The notes under the pieces were generated by a model. It saw only the letters and a program-made list of their open reading frames with translations, was not told the origin of the DNA and searched no databases. This document shows, in pieces, positions 16,630 to 25,215 of a DNA stretch of 64,000 nucleotides. The DNA comes from Saccharopolyspora dendranthemae. Its GTDB lineage: Bacteria; Actinomycetota; Actinomycetes; Mycobacteriales; Pseudonocardiaceae. A program made the translations under genes and the position numbers. Position 1 is the first letter of the stretch, and every line of letters begins with the position of its first letter. The stretch spans positions 868,001 through 932,000 of the forward strand of contig NZ_VIWX01000002.1 of assembly GCF_007829955.1 (NCBI RefSeq), in the 5' to 3' direction.

Positions 16630-16644
16630 CCGAAAAAGTTTCGG
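16630..16644. promoter_or_regulatory. LacI-type operator, site B
   Basis: CCGAAAAAGTTTCGG is a perfect inverted repeat (CCGAAA/TTTCGG) with a 3-nt centre, 39 nt upstream of the GH3 start. It shares AAAGTTTCG with sites A and C. Confidence 0.65.
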
Positions 16645-16743
16645 CAACGGCGTGCTGGAACTGGGCTCCAGCGATCGCCAGGTTGCCACATCGTCCGTCG
16701 AAAAACGCGATTGCACAAGGATTGGTGGCGTCGAGAGCGGCCA

Positions 16744-16757
16744 GTGAAAGTTTCGAG
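16744..16757. promoter_or_regulatory. LacI-type operator, site C
   Basis: GTGAAAGTTTCGAG contains the same GAAAGTTTC palindrome as site A. It lies in the divergent region, 126 nt before the ABC operon start at 16883. Confidence 0.6.
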
Positions 16758-16882
16758 AAAATAGGGTCTTGTCGACCTGCTCGCGGCTGCGGTACCGTCT
16801 CGCCGACCGGAATCCGGTGTGACCGCGAGCACACGGCGTCCGGCGCTCCGCGAGCTCCGCACCCCTGCGACGGGAGTTGACG

Positions 16883-18181
16883 ATGCGTGGACTGCGACGT
16901 CTGTGCGCGGTGGCGATGGTGCTGGCGGTCGGGCTGACCTCCACCGGCTGCGCCGTGCTCCTGCCACCGAGCGAAGGTGGCGCCGGGCTGATCACCACGT
17001 GGGCGATCAGCGGCGGCGGCGAGGAGGAGCTGATGCCGAGCCAGGGCGACCGGTTCCAGGACCGGACCGGGCGGCGGATGCAGACCCAGTTCTTCCAGAA
17101 CGACCCGTACAAGAACAAGCTCTGGGTCTCGATGGGATCGGGCACGCCCCCGGACGCGTTCTTCGGTTGGGGCGGCGGTGCGCTGGAAGCGTTCATCGAG
17201 GCCGGTCAGGTCGCCGACCTGGCACCGGCGATGCGCGAGCACCCCGAGTGGCGGCAGAACTTCCTGCCCAGCGTGATGAGCCCGGTCGACATCGGCGGCG
17301 GTACCTACGGCATTCCCGTCGGCGGCATCCAGCCGGTCCTGCTGTACTTCAACAAGGACGTCTACGCCGAGACCGGACTGCGACCGCCGCGTTCGTGGAA
17401 CGAGCTGCTGGACCAGGTTCCCCGGCTCCAGGAGGCCGGTTATCTGCCGATCGCGTTGGGCGGCGCGGATTCCTGGACCTACCTGATGTGGGAGGAGGCC
17501 ATCGTCGACCGGGTCGCCGGGCCGGAGGCCTTCAAGGCGGTGCTCGACGGAAAGCCCGGCGCGTGGCTCAACCCGGACATCATCAAGGCCAACACCATGC
17601 TGCAGGACCTCGTGCGCAGGGGAGCGTTCGGCAACGCCTTCCCCTCCACCAGCGCTGAACTCGGCCAGCAGCGCACCCTGGTGGCCAGCGGTCGTGCGGC
17701 GATGATGGTCCACCTCGGTTCGGGCTACTCCGACCTGCTGGGCGATGACGAGAAGTGGGTCCGCGAAGGACATCTCGGCTGGGCACCGTTCCCCGCGGTC
17801 GAGGGAGGCAAGGGCGACCCGGCCAACCTCGTCGGCAACCCCACCACCTTCATGTCGGTCACGGCCGGACCGGAAGCGCAGGAGGCCGTGGACTTCCTGC
17901 GCCAGGACCTCTCCAGCGACGCCTTCACCCGAGGCCGGGTGGCGCGCGGTGACGTGCCGCCGGTGACCGGCATCGAGGACGAGCTGCGCGCCTCCGAGGA
18001 CGCCGACTACATGACCTTCGTCTACGACCTGGCCAAGAACGCGCCGCACTTCCAGCAGTCCTGGGACCAGGCGCTGCCACCGGGACCCGCGCAGAACGTG
18101 CTGATCAACCTGCAGAAGCTGTTCCTGGACCAGATCAGCCCAGAAGAGTTCTCCGAGCTGATGGAGGAATCCACGAGATGA
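16883..18181 (+). CDS. Sugar ABC transporter substrate-binding lipoprotein
   Basis: A 432-aa extracellular solute-binding protein of the carbohydrate (CUT1) type. The signal peptide MRGLRRLCAVAMVLAVGLTSTGC ends in a lipobox. The body shows GGIQPVLLYFNKDVYAETGL, WNELLDQVPRLQEAGYLPIALGG and VGNPTTFMSV, typical of oligosaccharide binders. It is the first gene of an operon with two permeases (ATGA overlap at 18178) and is divergent from the GH3 gene. No ATPase gene is in the operon; actinomycete CUT1 systems usually share MsiK. The substrate is probably a beta-oligosaccharide. Confidence 0.93.
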   Translation: MRGLRRLCAVAMVLAVGLTSTGCAVLLPPSEGGAGLITTWAISGGGEEELMPSQGDRFQDRTGRRMQTQFFQNDPYKNKLWVSMGSGTPPDAFFGWGGGALEAFIEAGQVADLAPAMREHPEWRQNFLPSVMSPVDIGGGTYGIPVGGIQPVLLYFNKDVYAETGLRPPRSWNELLDQVPRLQEAGYLPIALGGADSWTYLMWEEAIVDRVAGPEAFKAVLDGKPGAWLNPDIIKANTMLQDLVRRGAFGNAFPSTSAELGQQRTLVASGRAAMMVHLGSGYSDLLGDDEKWVREGHLGWAPFPAVEGGKGDPANLVGNPTTFMSVTAGPEAQEAVDFLRQDLSSDAFTRGRVARGDVPPVTGIEDELRASEDADYMTFVYDLAKNAPHFQQSWDQALPPGPAQNVLINLQKLFLDQISPEEFSELMEESTR

Positions 18182-19110
18182 CCGCCACCGAGCTCCTGCG
18201 GCCGACCACGCCGAGCCCGGCCCCGCGACCGCGCCGCTCCGCGCGGCACTGGACCGAACCCTCCACCTGGTTCGCCGCCCCCGCGCTGGTGTTCTTCGCG
18301 GCGTTCGTCATCGCGCCGATCGTCGTGGTGGTGATCCTGTCCATGATGGACTGGAACGGCATCGTCGATCCGCGCTTCACCGCAGCGGAGAACTGGAGCG
18401 AGCTCGCCGCGGATTCCGGCATGTGGCACTCGGTGTGGGTGTCGCTGCAGGTGATGGTCCTGAGCTGGGTGGTGCAAACCCCGATCAGCATCCTGCTCGG
18501 CGTCTACGTCGCCGGGCAGCAGCGGTACCGGGCGGTGCTCGGCGCGCTGTTCTTCCTGCCGCTGGTGCTGTCCTCCACCGGCATCGGGATCGTGTGGCGC
18601 AACCTCGTCGACCCCGAGTTCGGAGTGCTGCCCGCCCTCGGACTGCCCGGCCTGAACCTGCTGGGCGACGCCGACCTCGCTCTGATCACCCTCATCTTCG
18701 TGGTGTCGTGGCAGTTCATCCCGTTCCACACGCTGCTCTACCAGGCCGGGGTGCGGCAGATCCCCGCCCAGCTGCACGAAGCCGCCGAACTCGACGGAGC
18801 GGGCCCCGTGCAGCGGTTCTTCCGGATCACCCTGCCGCAGCTGCGCAACACCATCGTCACCTCCAGCACCCTGATGCTGGTCGGGTCGCTGACCTACTTC
18901 GACCTGTTCTACGTGCTCAGCGAAGGCGGTCCCGGTGATGCCACCCGGATCCTGCCGGTGACCATGTACATCACCGGTTTCCAGCAGTACGAGCTCGGCT
19001 ACGCCAGTGCGCTCGCGCTGCTGCTCGTGGCGCTGGGCACCGCGCTGTCGCTGGGGCTGACCAAGTACTCCGGTTTCGCCCGGATGCGCAGCGACCAGGA
19101 GGGCGCGTGA
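18178..19110 (+). CDS. Sugar ABC transporter permease (MalF type)
   Basis: A 310-aa inner-membrane permease with six expected membrane spans, beginning with a cytoplasmic N-terminus of about 30 residues. The EAA loop that contacts the ATPase reads QLHEAAELDGAGPVQRFFRITLPQL. The gene overlaps the binding-protein gene by 4 nt and the next permease by one nucleotide (TGATG), so the three are coupled. Confidence 0.93.
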   Translation: MTATELLRPTTPSPAPRPRRSARHWTEPSTWFAAPALVFFAAFVIAPIVVVVILSMMDWNGIVDPRFTAAENWSELAADSGMWHSVWVSLQVMVLSWVVQTPISILLGVYVAGQQRYRAVLGALFFLPLVLSSTGIGIVWRNLVDPEFGVLPALGLPGLNLLGDADLALITLIFVVSWQFIPFHTLLYQAGVRQIPAQLHEAAELDGAGPVQRFFRITLPQLRNTIVTSSTLMLVGSLTYFDLFYVLSEGGPGDATRILPVTMYITGFQQYELGYASALALLLVALGTALSLGLTKYSGFARMRSDQEGA

Positions 19111-19928
19111 TGCTGCGAATCAGAGGTCTGCTGCCGAACGCCGCGGCCCTGCTGTGGGCTCTGGTGGTGGCCGTGCCGCTGTACTACGTGGTGGTCACCA
19201 GCCTGCGGGCGCAGGAGGACACCACCGGCGCCAACCCGTTGTCGCTGCCCGGTTCTCCGACGCTGGAGAACTACGGGCTGGTGTTCTCCGACGGGTTCTT
19301 GAAGTTCCTGTTCAACAGCGTGCTGACCACGGGGCTCACCGTGGTGGTCGTGCTCGCCACCGCGCTGCCCGCCGCCTACGTGGTGGTGCGCGGCAAGCGG
19401 CGGCGCCACCAGTGGTTGTTCCGGATGTTCCTGGCGGGCCTCGCGATCCCGCTGCAGGCGACGATCATCCCGGTCTACGTGATGATCGTGGAAGCGGGCC
19501 TCTACGACAGCCTGCTGGCCATCGTCCTGCCCGCCATCGCCTTCGCGATGCCGCTGTCGGTGCTGATCCTCAGCAACTTCCTGCGCGACATCCCCGAGGA
19601 GCTCTACGAATCGATGTGCCTGGACGGAGCGGGGCAGTTCCGGGTGCTGGTGAACCTGGTCCTGCCGCTGTCCCGGCCGGCGCTGCTGGCGGTCGGCATC
19701 TACCAGGCGCTGCAGGTGTGGAACGGGCTGCTGTTCCCGCTGATCCTGACCCAGCGCGAGGAAACCGCGATGCTGCCGGTGATGCTGTGGCAGTTCCAAG
19801 GCCAGTACACCGTGAACGTGCCGGCGATCATGGCGGGCGTGGTGCTCTCGGCGATCCCGGTGCTGGTGCTCTACGTGCTCGGCAGGCGGTTCATGGTCGC
19901 CGGGCTGACCGCGGGCGCGGGGCGGTGA
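19110..19928 (+). CDS. Sugar ABC transporter permease (MalG type)
   Basis: A 272-aa permease, partner of the gene at 18178. It has six hydrophobic spans and the EAA loop ELYESMCLDGAGQFRVLVNLVLPLSRPAL, and ends in RRFMVAGLTAGAGR as MalG-type proteins do. The ATG overlaps the previous stop (TGATG); a GTG three bases upstream is also possible. It ends 7 nt from the convergent response-regulator gene. Confidence 0.93.
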   Translation: MLRIRGLLPNAAALLWALVVAVPLYYVVVTSLRAQEDTTGANPLSLPGSPTLENYGLVFSDGFLKFLFNSVLTTGLTVVVVLATALPAAYVVVRGKRRRHQWLFRMFLAGLAIPLQATIIPVYVMIVEAGLYDSLLAIVLPAIAFAMPLSVLILSNFLRDIPEELYESMCLDGAGQFRVLVNLVLPLSRPALLAVGIYQALQVWNGLLFPLILTQREETAMLPVMLWQFQGQYTVNVPAIMAGVVLSAIPVLVLYVLGRRFMVAGLTAGAGR

Positions 19929-19935
19929 TCCGACG

Positions 19936-20592
19936 TCATCGCGTCCGGGAGCGCTCCAGGTACCGCAGCACCGCGGTGACGCGCCGGTCCGCGCGGTCGT
20001 CCGGTGGCAGGTCGAGCTTCGCGAAGATGCTGCGGATGTGCTTGTGCACCGCGCCATCGGTCACCACCAGGCGTTCGGCGATCGCCGCGTTGCCCAGCCC
20101 CTCCGCCATCAGCGCGAGCACGTCGCGCTCGCGCGGGCTCAGCCGGTCCAGGCCGGGGCCGGGGTGCGTGCGCGTCAGCAGCTGGGCGATGACGTCGGGA
20201 TCGATGGCCGTCCCGCCCCCGGCCACCCGGTGCAACGCCGACATGAACTCCTCGACGCGGCCCACCCGCTCCTTGAGCAGGTAGCCCAGCCGCGCGCTGC
20301 CCGAGGCCAGCAGCTCGGTGGCGAAGGCCTGCTCCACGTAGGCCGACAGCACCAGCACGGCCAGTTCCGGATGTTCGGCGCGCGCCTGCACCGCGGCCAC
20401 GATGCCCTCGTCGGTGTGCGTAGGCGGCATCCGCACGTCGACCACCGCCACGTCCGGCCGGTGCTCGTCCACGGCCGCGAGGAACCCGGCCGCGTCACCT
20501 GCCGTGGCGACCACCTGCAGCCCCTCGGCGCGCAGCAGCAGCGCGACGCCTTCGCGCAGCAGCGGATCGTCCTCGGCGATCACAATCCGCAA
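19936..20592 (-). CDS. LuxR-type response regulator (NarL family)
   Basis: A 218-aa two-component regulator. The receiver domain has the acidic pair Asp8/Asp9, phosphorylation site Asp52 (VVDVRMPP) and Lys near 105; the C-terminal LuxR helix-turn-helix reads RLSPRERDVLALMAEGLGNAAIAERL. It starts with TTG, overlapping the sensor kinase gene by 13 nt, so the pair is one operon. Likely targets are the divergent membrane genes at 21951-23083, an inference from position. Confidence 0.92.
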   Translation of the reverse strand: MRIVIAEDDPLLREGVALLLRAEGLQVVATAGDAAGFLAAVDEHRPDVAVVDVRMPPTHTDEGIVAAVQARAEHPELAVLVLSAYVEQAFATELLASGSARLGYLLKERVGRVEEFMSALHRVAGGGTAIDPDVIAQLLTRTHPGPGLDRLSPRERDVLALMAEGLGNAAIAERLVVTDGAVHKHIRSIFAKLDLPPDDRADRRVTAVLRYLERSRTR

Positions 20593-21827
20593 GGCAGGCT
20601 CACCTCCACCGTGGTCGGCCCGCCCGCCGGGCTGGCCAGATCGAACGTTCCGTCGTGGGCCTCCACCCGGCGGCGGATCCCCGTCAACCCGGTCCCGCCG
20701 CGCGCATCCGCACCGCCGCGCCCGTCATCGGTGATGAGCACCCGCATCCGGTCGTCGTCGCAGCGGCGCAATCGCACCGAGGCCGTGCGCGCCCCGCTGT
20801 GCTTGGCGACGTTGCTCAGCGCCTCGGCGACCACGAAGTAGACCGAAGCCTCGACCGAAGCCGCGCAGCGGCCCGGCAGGTCGGCGTCGATGCTGCACTC
20901 GGCGGGGCAGTCGGCCGCCAGCGCGGTCAGCGCATCGGACAGGCTCCGGTCCTGCAGCACGGGCGGCATGATGCTGCGGACCACCGCGCGCAGCTCGCGC
21001 AGCGCTTCCTCGGCGGAGTCCTGCGCGCGCCCGAGCATCGCCTCCGCGTCGTGCGGGTCGCGCTCGACGGCCCGGCGCGCAGCACCGACCAGCACGGTCA
21101 CCGCCACGATCCGGTTCTGGGCGCCGTCGTGCAAGGCGCGCTCGATGCGCCGCAGCTCCGCGGAGTGCGCGTCGAGCGCGGCGGCCCGGGTGGCGGTCAG
21201 GTGCGCGATCCGCGTCGCCAGGTCGGCCTCCGATCCCAGGTGCAGCAACCGGCGTCCCGGAAGGGCCTGCAACCGCGCCATTCCCGGCAGGAACAGCAGG
21301 CACGCCACCACCCAGCCCAGGCCCATCAGCGACACCAGCAACGCCCCCGAGAGGTCGCGCACCTGCCACAGTCCCAGCGATGCCGTGGAATCGGCCGGGG
21401 GGAGCAGGTGCCACCACAACGGGAAGGTGCCGTCCCGGACCGTGTTCAGCGCCAGCGTCAACCCCAGCACGCCGAGCACGAATCCCGTCACGCCGTGCAC
21501 CGCGACCCAGGCGAGCTCGCGCCGCACCGCCGGCGTGCGCAACGCCTTCAGCAGGCCCGGGGGAACCGGGCCGGGGCTGATCACGTCCGGGCCCCAGCGG
21601 GAGAGCCGGGTGCGCTCCTGCTCGGCGACCACGTGGACCAGTCGCAGAGCGTGCGGGGCCAGCAGGATTCCCGCGCCCACCAGGCTCATCCCCGCGCACA
21701 CGACGACCAGCAGCAACGCGATCAGCGCGAGCACCGAGGTGCCCAGCCCGGCGACCACGTGCTCGAGGGAGTCGAACGTGACGCGGGCGCGGCGAGCGAG
21801 CCTGCGCTGGGCCTCCTGCGATGACAT
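20580..21827 (-). CDS. Sensor histidine kinase (NarL-type, HisKA_3)
   Basis: A 415-aa membrane sensor kinase. Hydrophobic segments lie at about 28-60, 105-128 and 160-182. The dimerisation helix carries the phospho-acceptor His233 in RIERALHDGAQNRI, and the ATP domain ends in DDGRGG and GTGLTGIRRRVEAHDG. It phosphorylates the regulator encoded next to it. The signal is unknown; the extracellular part is short, which suggests it senses something in or at the membrane. Confidence 0.93.
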   Translation of the reverse strand: MSSQEAQRRLARRARVTFDSLEHVVAGLGTSVLALIALLLVVVCAGMSLVGAGILLAPHALRLVHVVAEQERTRLSRWGPDVISPGPVPPGLLKALRTPAVRRELAWVAVHGVTGFVLGVLGLTLALNTVRDGTFPLWWHLLPPADSTASLGLWQVRDLSGALLVSLMGLGWVVACLLFLPGMARLQALPGRRLLHLGSEADLATRIAHLTATRAAALDAHSAELRRIERALHDGAQNRIVAVTVLVGAARRAVERDPHDAEAMLGRAQDSAEEALRELRAVVRSIMPPVLQDRSLSDALTALAADCPAECSIDADLPGRCAASVEASVYFVVAEALSNVAKHSGARTASVRLRRCDDDRMRVLITDDGRGGADARGGTGLTGIRRRVEAHDGTFDLASPAGGPTTVEVSLPCGL

Positions 21828-21950
21828 GGCACCTCCTCGACGCGAAACACTATCGGCCGCAACCGCGTCCGCGCGGTAGTGCTGGCTGTACCACCGGAAG
21901 TCCCCTCAGCGGGATCGTTCGGGTGCTCGGCCGCGACTAGCTTTTCCGCC

Positions 21951-22169
21951 ATGCAAGACGACGCACCTCGTATCGTGACGAGGGTTTCCGGCGGGCCGAT
22001 GAGGATGTCCGGCAAGCTGAAGGCCCTGCTGTGGCTGACCTTCGCGGTCTGCGTGCTGACCAACGCGGTGACCTCGTTCGCCGCCCGGCCGCCGGTCGTG
22101 CCCCTGGGGCTCGGGCTGCTCACCACCGCCTGCGCGATCGCCCTGTTCGCCCAGCACCGGCGACGATGA
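21951..22169 (+). CDS. Small membrane protein, hypothetical
   Basis: A 72-aa protein with two hydrophobic helices (about 25-42 and 48-65) and a basic end (QHRRR). I do not recognise a family. It starts 123 nt from the divergent sensor kinase and its stop overlaps a possible start of the next gene, so it belongs to the CPBP protease operon. It may be an accessory subunit or a target of the kinase system. Confidence 0.65.
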   Translation: MQDDAPRIVTRVSGGPMRMSGKLKALLWLTFAVCVLTNAVTSFAARPPVVPLGLGLLTTACAIALFAQHRRR

Positions 22170-22195
22170 ATCCCCTTCGCACACCGAGGAGAACG

Positions 22196-23083
22196 ATGCC
22201 CTCTCGACTGCGCTCGCACATCGCCGAGCGGCCGATCGCGTGGTTCTTCGCGCTGTCGTTCGGCCTCAGCTGGCTGGTGTGGACCCCCTACGTGCTCTCG
22301 CGCAACGGGATCGGGGTCCTCGCGATCGACTACCCCCGGATCGCGGGCACGACGCAGCTGCTCGGCGTGCTGCCCGGCGCCTACGCCGGACCGCTGCTGT
22401 CGGCGTTCGCGCTCACCGCGATCATCGGTGGCAGGCCGGGACTGCGCAGGTGGGTGGGACGCGTGGCCCGCTGGCGGGTGCACTGGTTCTGGTACGTCGG
22501 AGTCCTGGCCGGGGTTCCCGCAGCGCTCACCATCACCAGCCTGCCGATCATGGGGGACTGGCGGATGCCCGCTGCGGCGGTGCTCGTCGCGTTCGTCGTG
22601 GGGATGGTGTTCCAGCTGTCCACCACCGGCCTCGCCGAGGAACCCGGGTGGCGCGACTTCGCCCTGCCCTACCTGCAGCCGAAGTACGGCCCGCTGCGCG
22701 GGACGCTGCTGCTCGGGCCGCTGTGGGGCGCCTGGCACCTGCCGCTGTTCTTCACCGAGTGGGGCGGGTGGCCGGAGTTCAGCGTGGTGGAGGTGGTGGA
22801 GTTCTGCGGCCTGGCCACGGCCATCAGCGTCGTGATGACGTGGGTGTTCAATCGGACCGGCGAGAGCCTGCCGGTGGCCGCTCTGCTGCACATCAGCGTG
22901 AACAACTACTTCTCCACCACCTGGTCGGAGATCTTCCCGGGCGGTGACGGCGGTTCGGTCACGCGGATCACCCTCATCGCCTCGACCGTCGCCGCGGTGG
23001 TCACGATCATCGCCACCCGCGGCCGGCTCGGTTACGCCCCGGCGGAATCCGCCCCTCGAACCGAGGATCTCGCGGAGGCGTGA
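22196..23083 (+). CDS. CPBP family intramembrane glutamic endopeptidase
   Basis: A 295-aa polytopic membrane protein of the CAAX protease and bacteriocin-processing (ABI/CPBP) family. The catalytic motif TTGLAEEPGWRDFALPYL holds the paired glutamates, followed by GPLWGAWHLPLFF with the second-motif histidine and a late LLHISVNN histidine. About eight hydrophobic spans are expected. ATG 22196 has GAGGAG at the right distance; an upstream ATG at 22166 overlaps the preceding stop and is possible. Being divergent from a two-component system suggests stress-controlled membrane proteolysis. Confidence 0.9.
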   Translation: MPSRLRSHIAERPIAWFFALSFGLSWLVWTPYVLSRNGIGVLAIDYPRIAGTTQLLGVLPGAYAGPLLSAFALTAIIGGRPGLRRWVGRVARWRVHWFWYVGVLAGVPAALTITSLPIMGDWRMPAAAVLVAFVVGMVFQLSTTGLAEEPGWRDFALPYLQPKYGPLRGTLLLGPLWGAWHLPLFFTEWGGWPEFSVVEVVEFCGLATAISVVMTWVFNRTGESLPVAALLHISVNNYFSTTWSEIFPGGDGGSVTRITLIASTVAAVVTIIATRGRLGYAPAESAPRTEDLAEA

Positions 23084-23087
23084 CCAC

Positions 23088-23127
23088 CGTGCGGGCCGGC
23101 CGTCGGCGCAGGCGGCCGGCCCGCACG
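23088..23127. terminator. Strong bidirectional hairpin terminator
   Basis: The arms CGTGCGGGCCGGCC and GGCCGGCCCGCACG form a perfect 14-bp stem with a 12-nt loop, 4 nt after the CPBP stop and between convergent genes. Confidence 0.8.
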
Positions 23128-23144
23128 ATCACTCCGAGGCGGGC

Positions 23145-23174
23145 CGGCCTCGACCCCCCGAGCGGTCGAGGCCG
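23145..23174. terminator. Second hairpin in the same convergent gap
   Basis: CGGCCTCGACC and GGTCGAGGCCG form a perfect 11-bp stem with an 8-nt loop, 12 nt downstream of the glycosidase stop (minus strand). Confidence 0.7.
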
Positions 23175-23185
23175 ACCCACGACTG

Positions 23186-25120
23186 TCAGGACTTCAGCTC
23201 GACCACCACGACGCCGTAGGGCGCCAGGGTCACCTCCGACACGGGCTCGCCTGCCAGGCTCCGCAGCGAGCCCGCGGTGCGCGGAGTCGCGGTCGCTTCG
23301 CCCGGGTGCTGGCTCACCAGCCACGCGAAGCGGCGTCCGTCCTGGTGCACGAGGACGTCGGCGAACACCCGGGGGTCGTCGACCACGACCTCCCTGGCCA
23401 CACCGGCGATGTCGGCCAGCGCGGCGTAGAGCCGGTGCGAGTCGTCGGGGTTCACCCTGGTGCTGCGGGCCGCGAACAGCTCGACCGGGTAGGTGCACAA
23501 CACGGCTTCGCCCTGGCCCGAGGAGCGGCGCAGCAGCGCGGGGTTGCCGTGCGCGTCGGTGGCGACGACCTTCGCGCCGTCCGGGACGACCGGCAGGAAC
23601 GCGCGACTGTGCTCGTTGCCCGACACCCGGAACCGCAGCGTTTCGCCCTCCTCGATGCCGCCGAAGTCCTCGGCGAAGGTGAAGCGCACCTCGTCGTCGG
23701 CGACCTCGTCGACCACGCCGTAGGTGATCTGCTTGCGCACGCCGAAGGTCTCGTCGAAGTAGGGGATCCACGGCTGCCGGTGGTGGCCGACCTCGCCCGC
23801 CGTGTAGGACAGGTACAGCACGGCGCCCTCGTCGACCCGCTCGCGCAGCCGTTGCCAGGTCGGTCCCTGGATCTGCTTCACGCACGGCAGCAGGTAGAGG
23901 TCGCAGTCGTCGTCGATGCCATCGCGCTCCCGCACGAAACCCACCGGCAGGTCGGCTTCTCGCGCCGCCACGTACGCCTGGTGCAGCGTGTCGAAGATCA
24001 GCGGCCGGTCGTCATCCTGGGTGAAGGGATAACCGCGCTCGAGATACTCGGTGACCAGCAGCCCGGCGCGGGCAGCGCTGCGCTCGCAGCGGGCGAAGTC
24101 CACCTGCTCCAGCACCTCGGCGAACGCGGCCAGCTCCCGCAGCGGGGGTTTCGGCGCTCCGGTGCTGTCGGTGATGCCGAAGTGCATCTCGAACGGGTGG
24201 TGCGAGTAGGGCCCCTGGGCGATGAGGTCGTCGTAGTCGGTGTTGTTCCAGGCGACCCAGCCCGTCGAACCGGCCAGCAGCGAGTTGTGCAGCGTCTGCC
24301 GGTAGTAGTGCGCCGCGTTGTCCGGCGAGACCTGGTCGCTGGAGAGCCCGAACTCCTCCAGCACCACCGGTTTGCCCGCCACCGCGGACAACTCGCAGAT
24401 GAACGCGGCGATCAGGTTCTGGCGCACGGGGTCGCTGTCGATCCGGTACACGTGCGGGCCCACGAAGTCCACCATCGCGCCCGTCTCGCGCACCGAGAAC
24501 CCGTTGTCGACCCCGGTGACCTCAATGCCCCAGGCGCCGTCGCCCAGCGACACGGGCTGAGTCCCGCCACCGGCGCGCACGGCCTGCACCATGAGCCGGG
24601 ACCACGCGCTGACGTGCTCGGTCGGCGCCTTCGGTTCGTGCCGCAACCGGCCGTAGATCGGCATCTCGTTGCTGAGCAACCAGCCGGCCACCGCAGGGTG
24701 GTCGGCGAACCGCTCGGTCATCCGCTGCACGAACCACGCCTGCTGGGACACCAGCCAGACGTCGGCGTAGAGGTCCCGGCCACCCCGCCACTGCGGGTCC
24801 CAGTTGTCGCCGGACATGTGGCCGACGATGAAGGTGGGGATCGACGTCATCCCGATCTCGGTGTGCGCGTCCAGGAAGTCCTGGTAGTGCGCCACCTTCT
24901 CCTCGTCCACCGTGTCCGGTTCGGGCATGAAGTCCGGCCAGTAGAAGAACGAGCGGGTCTGCCGCAGGCCGTGCGAGTGGAGCACGCGCAGCTCCTCGCG
25001 CACGACCTCGGGGGAGTAGTGGCGCCACATCAGCGGGCCACCGGTGCGCGACCAGAAGTTCGCGCCCAGCCACACCTGAGGCCGTCCGTCCACGGTCACC
25101 TTGGCGGAATTGCGTCGCAT
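23186..25120 (-). CDS. GH5-like glycosidase (beta-mannosidase/beta-galactosidase type)
   Basis: A 644-aa retaining glycosidase of clan GH-A without a signal peptide. The (beta/alpha)8 barrel covers about 1-340, with the acid/base pair Asn151-Glu152 (LLSNEMP) and the nucleophile Glu256 in VLEEFG. Residues about 380-560 look like a beta-galactosidase trimerisation-type domain, followed by a small beta domain. This architecture fits cellulase-family GH5, possibly the GH5_18 beta-mannosidase group, but the specificity is an inference. It is the last gene of the LacI-ABC operon, so it acts on sugars brought in by that importer. Confidence 0.82.
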   Translation of the reverse strand: MRRNSAKVTVDGRPQVWLGANFWSRTGGPLMWRHYSPEVVREELRVLHSHGLRQTRSFFYWPDFMPEPDTVDEEKVAHYQDFLDAHTEIGMTSIPTFIVGHMSGDNWDPQWRGGRDLYADVWLVSQQAWFVQRMTERFADHPAVAGWLLSNEMPIYGRLRHEPKAPTEHVSAWSRLMVQAVRAGGGTQPVSLGDGAWGIEVTGVDNGFSVRETGAMVDFVGPHVYRIDSDPVRQNLIAAFICELSAVAGKPVVLEEFGLSSDQVSPDNAAHYYRQTLHNSLLAGSTGWVAWNNTDYDDLIAQGPYSHHPFEMHFGITDSTGAPKPPLRELAAFAEVLEQVDFARCERSAARAGLLVTEYLERGYPFTQDDDRPLIFDTLHQAYVAAREADLPVGFVRERDGIDDDCDLYLLPCVKQIQGPTWQRLRERVDEGAVLYLSYTAGEVGHHRQPWIPYFDETFGVRKQITYGVVDEVADDEVRFTFAEDFGGIEEGETLRFRVSGNEHSRAFLPVVPDGAKVVATDAHGNPALLRRSSGQGEAVLCTYPVELFAARSTRVNPDDSHRLYAALADIAGVAREVVVDDPRVFADVLVHQDGRRFAWLVSQHPGEATATPRTAGSLRSLAGEPVSEVTLAPYGVVVVELKS

Positions 25121-25181
25121 GGAGAACCTTTCGCAGTGGTGGAACCTGCACGGCGTGCGACACCGCGCGGTGCGTCGGAGA

Positions 25182-25210
25182 CCGGTCGCGGATCAGCGCC
25201 CCGCGACCGG
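25182..25210 (-). other. Intra-operon hairpin before the glycosidase gene
   Basis: CCGGTCGCGG and CCGCGACCGG form a perfect 10-bp stem with a 9-nt loop, 5 nt after the permease stop and 61 nt before the glycosidase start on the same strand. It may protect the upstream message or lower glycosidase expression. Confidence 0.55.
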
Positions 25211-25215
25211 CTGCG

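Noticed and set aside
13202..18049. A very long minus-strand open frame of about 1600 codons
   Set aside because: It is open only because of high GC. Its end is the LacI gene; the rest lies out of frame over GH3 and antisense to the ABC genes and has no domain character.
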